This document shows, piece by piece, positions 10,452-17,850 of a stretch of DNA of 28,212 nt. The translations under genes were made by a program, and so were the position numbers. Under the pieces are notes generated by a model, which searched no databases, had not been told where the DNA came from, and saw only the letters and a list, made by a program, of their open reading frames with translations. Source of the DNA: Larix sibirica (Eukaryota; Streptophyta; Pinopsida; Pinales; Pinaceae); contig NWUY0300004780.1 of NCBI GenBank assembly GCA_004151065.3, positions 7,274 through 35,485 of the forward strand, written 5' to 3'. How positions within the stretch are numbered: the stretch's first letter is position 1; each line of letters opens with the position of its first letter.

Positions 10452-12163
10452 CTCTTGGAACAAGTTCCCAAGTCTGATTCTTCTTCAAATGATTTAGTTC
10501 TTCTTCCATAGCATTAACCCAGTGTTCATCAGTTCTTGCTTCATCAAAATTATTTGGATCTATTTTGGATAGTAGAGAGAGGTGTACCTCTTCAGAAGTG
10601 TTCTCTCATTTCCCCTTCCTTGTTTGTATACCTTCAATACTGTCACCAAGGATTTGTTGTAGTGGATGAGTTTTATGATACCATGGTTTAGAAGAAGTTT
10701 GTTTGTCTTGTTTATCATCTTCTTCACCTTTTCTTCTTGTTGTTTCACGTATGGTTTCCTCTCTTCCTGTTATTCTTCTTCTACTACTATTTGTTGTGGT
10801 TCTTCCTCTTCTTTTTCATCAAAGATATTTAAATCTTCACTTTCCTCCCTGGTTTTTAGCATATTTGTTTCATCAATTTTTGCATTGATGCTTTCCACTA
10901 CCTTGTTAAGCCTTATATTATAGCATTTGCGTGCTTTGCTTTTGCATGAGTATCCAACAAGAATGACTTCATCAACCCTGGAGTCAAAATTTACAAGATT
11001 CTTATCTTCTTTTTTATGTAACATTTACTTCCAAACACTCTAAAGTGCTTGACATTAGCTAGTCTTCCTTTCCATAGTTCACAAGGGGTCTTGTCACTGT
11101 TAATTCTCAGCAGTCCCCTATTTAAAATATGAACACTTTTGTGTACTACTTGAGCCCAAAAGATGTCTCTTAACTTGGATTCATTTAACATGGTTCTAGC
11201 CATCTCTTGCACAATTATGTTTTTCCTTTCAACAACTCCATTTTGCTAAGGTGTTATGGTTGTTGAGAATTGTCTCCTTATTCCATGCTCTTCATAGAAT
11301 TCATTAAATTTATTTGAGGTAAACTCCCCTCCATTATCTGATCTTAGACACTTGATTTTTAAATCAATTTCATTTTCAACCAATTATTTGAATTCCTCAA
11401 AAATCTCAAAGGCCTCTGGCTTCTTCTTAAGAAACGAAACCCAATTTATCCTAGTATAGTCATCAATAAGCAACATGAAGCATTGTTCACCATCGAGTCC
11501 TTTGTTCTTGTTGGCCCACATAAATCAGTATGGACCAGTTCCAATGGTTTCGTTGTAGAATATTCCTTTGTTTTGAAATCAACTTTTGTTTGTTTTCCAT
11601 GCTAGCAATGTTTGCAAATGGTATTTGAAGGCTCTATAATTTCAGGCATTTCTCTTACAGTCTATTTTTTGTTGATTTTTACCATATTGTCAAAATGTAT
11701 GTGACCCATTCTCCTATGCCACAACCAAATTTCATCTTCCTTTCCCAATATATATTTCTTTTTTAATTTCATTCAAAATATATGTTGTTTGGGGTTCTAG
11801 TTGTTGTTGTTGCTAATTTGCATGATCCTTCTTTCTTTATTTCACATTCCTTTGAATTGAAAATAAGGATGTGTCCCTGATCACACATTTGGATTACACT
11901 TAGCAAATTGTGTTTTATATTTTCAACAAGAAGAACATTTTCTTCCATAGCTTCTTTACTTCCAAGATTGACTGTTCCTTTTCCTAAAATCTTGGTTGAG
12001 TTACATTCCCAAAAAGAGCAAACCCTTCCTTCTCTTTCTTCGGTGTTACAAATCTGTTTTTATCTTTTGTCATATGCTTTGAGCAACCACTGTCAATGTA
12101 CCCTTGATCCTTTTTATTTTGAGCTTGTAGGGAAAAGCCACATTCTTCAATATTTAATTGGTC
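10452..12163 (-). pseudogene. Copia pol relic: protease, GAG pre-integrase, integrase, start of RT
   Basis: In minus order: the aspartic protease active site DSG at 12086-12094 within YIDSGCSKHMT; the integrase HHCC zinc region (WHRRMGH near 11700-11722, CKHC at 11605-11616, followed by a stop); and the integrase core with HTDLCGP (Asp codon 11524-11526), SDNGGEF (Asp codon 11336-11338) and the glutamate of NGVVERKN (codon 11228-11230), spaced D-35-E. An acidic linker near 10770-10870 leads to the start of RT. Catalytic residues are mostly preserved, but stops interrupt the integrase, including one replacing a glutamine just before NGVVERKN. Confidence 0.87.
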
Positions 12164-14217
12164 CTACTTCTTTTTCCAAAAATTATGGTGTTCTCCTGTA
12201 TGGCTGGTAGGAACTTGTTTTGTTTCCTTTTGAAAGGGAAATGTCACTTTGCTTCTGCAATTTTTGGCAATGTGTCCAAAATTATTGCATTTGTAGCACT
12301 TAGTTTCATATATCATAAAAAATAAAGATTTATAATTTCGATTGGGGATTTCTTGAGATTTTCTAGGATAATTGCACTCATAGTAGTTCTTGAGGTTTTT
12401 ATAACTACTATTGTTCCTTGTATTTCCACCTCTTGCATAGGCTTTACAATCTACAACCTTAAGTCCAAAATTGTTGCAAGAATAACAAATGCCAAGAAAA
12501 ATATGTTGATATCTAAGTGTGGATGGTCTTCTTTGTGACGTAATCCTCCTGAGATCATGTCTTTGTTGAATATGGTCTTCTTTGTGACGTAATCCTCCTG
12601 AGATCATGTCTTTGTTGAATATGGTCTTCTTCTTCAACTTTCTCCATAGCTAGTTGTTGAAAGTCCTCCTTTTGAGGTTTGTAGTCTTCCCTTTTGATGG
12701 AACCTTTGAGAATATCTACATAGTTTCTATGTTTTGCTTCATTCCCTATCATCATAGAGCCTGAACCTTCATTAGTGTCATTTTGTCTATATCCAAGTCC
12801 ATACTTGTCATGGTATGGTTTTTGGTTGCTAATGATTTCATTCAATATTTTGGGGTTGTTGTTAAAATTTTGTTGAATGGACTTTTTCTATAGTTCCTCT
12901 CTTAAAGAGATTATTTCAGCTTCCAAATTTTCTTTTACTTTCTCCTTTTCTTCCGGTTGTTTTGTTAATACTTCTTCAATCATTTCGGCTTCTTCTGATT
13001 GTACTTTTAGGTTTGTGATAGTCTACTCAACTTCTTCAAAATTATTTCTAGAACTTTGAAAACTTTATTTGAGTTCCCTTAATTCCTCCTTGAGTAAACT
13101 ATTTTTCTTTCTTGTTTTTTCTTAAATCAGTTAGAGCACTAATTAATTATCCCTCTAAATCCACTTCTCCTTCTGGTTCAAAGTCTTCTTCATTGTTTTC
13201 AGGGTTTTCTTCTAACCCTAAGAAATGTACCTTTTTCTAAATCACAATCCCTATCATCATCTTCATCGGATGAGTTGTTGTCTTCCTTTGAATAGAGGCT
13301 TTTCTTTTTGAAAATTTTCCTTTTGTTCATTTATGATATTTATTTTCATTTTTATGACTTTCTTCTTCATCACTATATGAACCCTTTGCATAAGGACATT
13401 TAGAGGCAAAATGACCTATTTTACCATATTCAAAACATTTAAAAGGGAGCTTACATTTATATTTGTCAGATCTCCTTTTTAACTTTCTCACAAAGTTGAC
13501 TTCTTCCTCATCATCTAAAATATCACTGTGGGAGCATGGTTTTGACTTGTACTTGTTCCTTCTTGTCTTCTTGGAAACCTAGAAAGTTGCATCCCTTTTT
13601 TATGGGCTTTCATGTTCTATCCCCATTTCATAAGTTATGAGAATTTCATGCAATTCATCCATTGTTACTTTGTCCATATCCTTTCTATCTTCTAGGACTG
13701 AGACTTTGGCATCAAACTTCATGGGAAAAGTTCTTAATACCTTTTGCACAATTTTTGCTTCTAAAACTTCTTCTCCAAGACCCCTGAAGGTGTTGACTAT
13801 TTCATCTACCCGAAGAAAATAGGCTACAATATTTTCATCTTCCTTCATCTTGAGACTCTCAAAATGTCCTCTATGAGTTTGTAGCTTTGCCTTCTTTACT
13901 GTGTTATCTCCTTCATAAATTTTCTTGAGTTTGTCCCACATCTCGTTTGTTGATTTACACTGCATGAATTTTGTAAACCCTTCATCTATTAGACCACACA
14001 AAATTGCATTTATGGCTTTTGCATTGCATTCATAGAGCTTTTTCTCAGCTGCATCTGTTGGGGGAGTTTTTAGTTCTTTATAACCATTCTTAATAGCCTG
14101 CTAAATGTCAGGTCCAAGTGTCTGCAAATAAACTTCCATTCTTATGCTCCATAAGGCATAATTTGATCCATCAAATCGTGGTGCCCTAGTTGTTGAAAGA
14201 CCTTCCTGTCTGTCCAT
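12164..14217 (-). pseudogene. Copia gag relic with several CCHC zinc knuckles
   Basis: The start codon at 14217 opens a frame beginning MDRQEGLSTTRAPRFDGSNY, the usual N-terminus of plant copia gag (FDGxNYxxW). An in-frame stop follows within about 40 codons. The UBN2/retrotransposon gag core runs to about 13600. A first CCHC knuckle at 13396-13437 has its second cysteine replaced by tyrosine. After a charged, coiled-coil-like stretch, two more knuckles occur: 12446-12487 (histidine lost, CYSCNNFGLKVVDC) and 12257-12298 (intact, CYKCNNFGHIAKNC). A 49-bp tandem duplication at 12523-12620 adds a frameshift. The capsid would package element RNA; this copy cannot be translated in full. Confidence 0.85.
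12523..12631. repeat. 49-bp tandem duplication within the gag relic
   Basis: Two identical 49-bp copies (12523-12571 and 12572-12620) are followed by the first ~11 bases of a third. Forty-nine is not a multiple of three, so the duplication shifts the gag frame. Confidence 0.93.
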
Positions 14218-14269
14218 GACTACTGTAGGGAGCTACCTTCTGGTTGTCAAATTGTTCCTGAAGGAACCC

Positions 14270-14281
14270 GCTCTGATACCG
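14270..14281 (-). promoter_or_regulatory. Primer-binding site, initiator tRNA-Met type
   Basis: On the minus strand the sequence two bases after the 5' LTR is CGGTATCAGAGC. The usual plant copia site complementary to the 3' end of tRNA-iMet is TGGTATCAGAGC, so 11 of 12 bases match. Its place next to the LTR end fixes the orientation of the element. Confidence 0.92.
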
Positions 14282-14510
14282 ATTGTTAGAATATATAACA
14301 ATACTGAGAGGGGGGGTGAATTAGTATTAGCCTAGATTTAGAACAATTTTTCATTTTACAACTTTAAATAGTCACTATGCAAACAATCATATCAACAATA
14401 ATTAATATCACTGGAAAGTACACAGAAATTTAAAGTGGAAACCCAATTTGGGAGAAAACCACTTGTAATTTTGTAAATATTCAATATTACAAATACCAAT
14501 TTGTTTACAA

Positions 14511-14672
14511 CTTTATGAGGTACACCAATCACTTGTGCAAGCACCAACCTGACAGATGATGAAGGCACCAGCCTTCTATGTAAGCACCAACTTACAAACC
14601 AGGCACCAACTTGTTAAAATGAGGACACCAATCCTCTGCAAGCACCAACTTACAAATCGAGCACCGACCTGT
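14511..14672. repeat. GCACCAAC-type repeat array in the LTR
   Basis: About eight occurrences of (G/A)CACC(A/G)(A/G)(C/T) within ~160 bp, several in the larger form GTAAGCACCAACTTACAAA. The same array occurs in the 3' LTR at about 5077-5250. In element orientation it lies towards the transcribed R/U5 end. Confidence 0.8.
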
Positions 14673-15066
14673 TGTGATGAGAATACAAATCTTCTTCAAT
14701 ATGTTCTCAATCATTCACAATGTTGCCTTTGATTCTGTGCCAAAACGGTCCTTAAAGCTACCCCAGAATTAAACTCAAATTCACCTTGAAGTCTATGTCA
14801 AGATAGCCCTTGAATCTGTGCTTCAATAGTCCCTTGAATTTGTCAAAGATAGACTCTGAACTCTGAACATCTCTGTTCAGAAATATGTTCTAGATGCTCC
14901 TTAAATGCCTGCAGAGTATCCAAAACAGTCTTCTAAATCAGCCTCTTAAAATCTGTCCTCACTTGTCTTCATTCTTCCTCAGCTTGACTTATTACCCCTT
15001 GTATCTTCGTTGCTCTTTTCAAATTCAATTCATTCTTCCCACACAAATAGAGCGAATTCTCTTTCT

Positions 15067-15073
15067 GTTTATA
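15067..15073 (-). promoter_or_regulatory. Candidate TATA box in the 5' LTR
   Basis: The minus strand reads GGTATAAACAG here, downstream of the U3 repeat array and upstream of the GCACCAA array. The equivalent site in the 3' LTR has decayed to an AATAAAT-like string. The role is inferred from position and sequence only. Confidence 0.3.
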
Positions 15074-15330
15074 CCTTTTGCTGTATATGTTCTTATCCTC
15101 ATTATAGGGCAGACTAGTTCATTTGGAGATCAATGGATAGATAATCAAAGGGGTGTTCTCACTTTTTAATTGTAGAGCTGACTTACTTGTTGTAATGCTT
15201 GGCTATTATAATAATATTGTTTTTCTTTCCAAAGTCAAGACTCAACCCCACAAAGTCAAAATTAATTTGTATGCAAGCATTTTATGTCCACTTAGCTTAA
15301 CAGGGATTTTATGGTCATATAAACATATCT

Positions 15331-15862
15331 TACGGGCATTTCCCATGTCCTGCAGGCATATCCCAATGTCTTGTGGGCATTTTACCCAAGCTTGCGGGCA
15401 TTTCACCCAAGCTTGCGGGCATTTCATATGGCCTGCGACCATTTACCTTAAGGCCTGTGGGCATTTCTTAAGGCCTGCGGGCATTTTCTTTGGATACCTG
15501 CAGGCATTTTCTGTGGTCATCTGCGGGGATTTCATTGGTCATCTACGGACATCTCTGTGGTCACCTGCAAGCATTTCTGTGATCACCTACGGGCATTTCT
15601 TTAGACCTGAGCGGGCATATTTCAAGGCTGCCAGTGCGGCCATTTTTGTGATCACCTGTGGGCATTTTCTTTGTAGCCTGCATGCATTTTTTCATGTTGT
15701 GCGGGCAAAATTCATAATGCAGCTGCGTGCAATTTTATCAAGTGTTAACTAGTGCAAGCATTTTTGTGTTGTTAATATTTGTCTTAGCCTTGTGCGGGCA
15801 TATTCATCAATTTGGCAGGCATTCACTTTGCAGACATTTTATGCTGCTGCGGGCATCTCCAT
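15331..15862. repeat. ~22-bp imperfect repeat array (CCTGCGGGCATTT) in U3 of the LTR
   Basis: About 24 copies of a unit with core TGCGGGCATTTC, spaced roughly 20-26 bp apart with variable spacers such as GTGATCA, CTTAAGG and TTTGGATA. The homologous array in the 3' LTR is at about 5905-6465. In element orientation (AAATGCCCGCA) it fills most of U3. It reads through as an open frame only because unit lengths are often near multiples of three. Confidence 0.9.
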
Positions 15863-15904
15863 CAGTGACAACAATAGAATGACATCAATGACAACTTTCC
15901 AACA

Positions 15905-15909
15905 CTTAG
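15905..15909. repeat. Target-site duplication of the copia element (right copy)
   Basis: CTTAG directly follows the LTR terminus and matches 4844-4848. Confidence 0.75.
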
Positions 15910-16035
15910 TATGCACCATGCTACAAAATCATTTTCATGTCTTTGTTCAATGTAGAATTATCTGAATCATTAGTGAACGCACTTAGGATGCACCGTGTTA
16001 GAAAAATATTTTCTTATCTTTGTTCAATGTCGTTA
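15905..16035. repeat. Imperfect ~77-bp tandem repeat at the insertion site
   Basis: CTTAGTATGCACCATGCTAC at 15905 recurs as CTTAGGATGCACCGTGTTAG at 15982, and both are followed by a similar ...TCTTTGTTCAATGT stretch. A third related part lies left of the copia element (about 4813-4848). The element therefore inserted into a short pre-existing tandem repeat. Confidence 0.7.
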
Positions 16036-17439
16036 TCATCATGATCATGATATGGGAAGGCCATTTCAAAAGATGCATCATTAAACCACTTTGTTTGATT
16101 TTCATTCTCATTGTTTGCATTAATCTTCGTGTATATGTGATTGTCATATCTTTTGCTGCCATTCTTATTGTCTGTTGTTTTTATATTCTGCTAATCGTCT
16201 TCTTTCATCAGTTTGTGCTCATGTCTTGATGATTCTTTGCTCTTTAGTCAAATACCTTATGCCTCTGAATGTACAAGGCTAAAAGTATTTATCCACATAT
16301 TTAAATGTCATCTACAAGTATGATCAGCCAGCATAAAAGTCTTAAGTTTAAATAGTTAAAAGATCTAGAAGTGTACCCCTAAAAGTATTTATCCATATAT
16401 TTAAATGTCATCTACAAGTATGATCAGCCAGCATAAAAGTCTTAAGTTTAAATAGTTAAAAGATCTAGAAGTGTACCCCTATTACTTGCACTTTTAAACT
16501 CATTAAACTTGCACCTGCTCAATTTTGTAACAAGTTCAAAAAAAATTATCTACAAGTTATATCAGGTACACGTTCAAAAGTCTTTATCTACAAGTATGAT
16601 CAGGCACACATAAAAGTTAATGGTTTATCACAAAAAGTGTGGCTAGTTTGTATGTAGGTTACATAAGTCCAAATCTCACTTAACTATAAGTGATGGGGAA
16701 AACTAGTCGAGTCCAACAAGTAGCAAAGGCATAAATATACAACTTCAAAGGGAGATAAGCACAACTCTATCAAATACACCTGGAGCCCAATCTGTAGACT
16801 GTAGGGAACCATGTAGAGGTAATAATCTTTTTTCTATGAAACTCGACATCGGGAAGTAATACATGAATACTTGAGTTGCCCCTCGATGAAACTGCTATTA
16901 ACAAACTTGTTGCTGTGAACCGGGAAATAACATAAACAAGGCAATGGTTTGTATACTTTTGCTACAAAACCACAAAAACAATGTAGGTTTGGCACATAAA
17001 ATGGAATTATAAATTGATTTGAAGGAGAAACTTGATGAAAAATGAAATTTTGTCATAAGTATTTGTTTCCCACTTAAAGTTTACTTCCACTTTACTGGCC
17101 CTTCATGAAAATTGAATTTTGTTGCTTGACGTTCTGCTGTAATGGTTTTCAATGTGAGAATGTAAAGACCCCACAGGCTCAATCTTATAACTCTCTCTCC
17201 TTCCTGATTCTCCCAAGTCCATTCCCGTTGATGTGGTGGGACTAGGGGAATGAGATAGGAATGTCGAAAGTTTATCTATCCAATCATGTATGCTAACAAT
17301 AAGGAGAGGAAAGATCAACATGATCCACTTTGGCATGATTCTTGACCATGCAGCTCAAAACACTGCTTCAGAACCATTAGAGACAGCTACTTCTTCCAGG
17401 TGAATTTAAAACCATCAAAAATATTTTCCTCAGTGACCA
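16036..17439. other. Intergenic region between copia element and PPR gene
   Basis: No gene is supported. It contains the 100-bp duplication at 16281-16480 and weaker echoes of the same unit near 16540-16620 (CTACAAGTATGATCAGGCAC). The part next to the PPR gene would hold its 3' untranslated region and polyadenylation site, but no clear signal was recognised. The minus-strand frame at 17103-17336 has no recognisable features. Confidence 0.6.
16281..16480. repeat. 100-bp tandem duplication
   Basis: Two copies (16281-16380 and 16381-16480) start AAAAGTATTTATCCA and differ at one base that I found (CACATAT against CATATAT). Degenerate further copies follow towards 16620, indicating an older repeat that has expanded. 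Confidence 0.93.
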
Positions 17440-17850
17440 CCAATAATTTCCACAAGAACACACCCCATCCTTGAAGTGATGAAAGCGGCTCGCATCCCTA
17501 ACAATGATTTCTCTCGACAATCTTTGAGATGAACTTCGTTGCAGTGTGGTGAAAGCGGCTCGCATCCCTAACAATGATTTCTCTCGACAATCTTTGAGAT
17601 GAACTTCGTTGCAGTGTGGCAGTCACCACAAACACATAGCTTCTTAACAATTCGCATAGGCATCCTATAGGGTATGCTAATAAACCCAAACACAATTGCT
17701 AACTTCTCACTATGGTAGTAAAGAATGCTTTTCTTCTGCTCGTACACCACATCATGCAATACAGAGTTTGTGTCAAGCACAAACCCTGCTTCCCTCGTCT
17801 TTGCAACCAAACTACCCCATGCTGCATAAATCTCTCCCTGTGTGGGTGTG
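17440..17850 (-). pseudogene. Out-of-frame relic of the PPR DYW deaminase domain
   Basis: Downstream of the stop that ends the PPR ORF, a second frame (to 17568) encodes the first part of a DYW domain: GEIYAAW, the zinc/catalytic HSE motif near 17708-17716 and the CGDCH motif near 17616-17630. It then hits a stop just after SKIVER. A third frame carries [14 protein letters not shown] and the terminal NYW triplet (17440-17448). NYW is followed by more codons rather than the usual stop. Three events explain this: a small indel in the CA-rich tract near 17839-17850, a small indel in the GAGAGAA tract, and the 70-bp tandem duplication at 17480-17619. The domain deaminates cytidine to uridine in organellar transcripts in intact family members. 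The residues persist here but cannot be made in one polypeptide. Confidence 0.88.
17480..17619. repeat. 70-bp tandem duplication in the DYW relic
   Basis: Units 17480-17549 and 17550-17619 are identical. Each covers the SKIV...[13 protein letters not shown] part of the DYW domain. Seventy is one more than a multiple of three, so the copy number itself changes the frame. Confidence 0.95.

Larger units (their letters stand above)
4849..15904 (-). mobile_element. Ty1/copia LTR retrotransposon, degenerate and mosaic
   Basis: The element is outlined by LTRs at 4849-6531 (3' LTR) and 14284-15904 (5' LTR), both with TGTTGG...TAACA termini on the minus strand, and by matching CTTAG target duplications. 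The coding order gag, protease, integrase, RT, RNase H defines Ty1/copia, because integrase precedes RT. A primer-binding site lies next to the 5' LTR and a polypurine tract next to the LTR fragment at 8466. All coding parts carry stops and frameshifts, so it is dead. By eye the first ~200 aligned LTR bases are about 86% identical, implying an old insertion. The interior is not one continuous element: unrelated sequence fills 6532-8464, and single-N joins at 8465 and 10451 are each flanked by duplicated homologous sequence, so part of the interior probably comes from another copy. Confidence 0.85.
14284..15904 (-). repeat. 5' LTR of the copia element
   Basis: 1621 bp, starting TGTTGGAAAG and ending TTCTAACA on the minus strand. 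The primer-binding site lies directly inside and the target duplication directly outside. The outer ~570 bp (U3 side) hold a dense array of ~22-bp imperfect repeats, and the inner part holds a second array of GCACCAA motifs. A long open frame on the opposite strand (15153-15752) is a by-product of the repeat array. Confidence 0.92.

Noticed and set aside
10666-10923. Ser/Phe-rich plus-strand ORF
   Set aside because: It is the complement of the acidic, Glu-rich linker between integrase and RT of the copia pol relic.
15153-15752. 199-codon plus-strand ORF rich in CGHF repeats inside the 5' LTR
   Set aside because: It is antisense to the element and is generated by the ~22-bp DNA repeat array. 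The same region of the 3' LTR is broken into several frames, so the protein is not conserved.
17103-17336. 77-codon minus-strand ORF downstream of the PPR gene
   Set aside because: It has no recognisable domain, lies in the probable 3' untranslated region, and its composition is not convincing.
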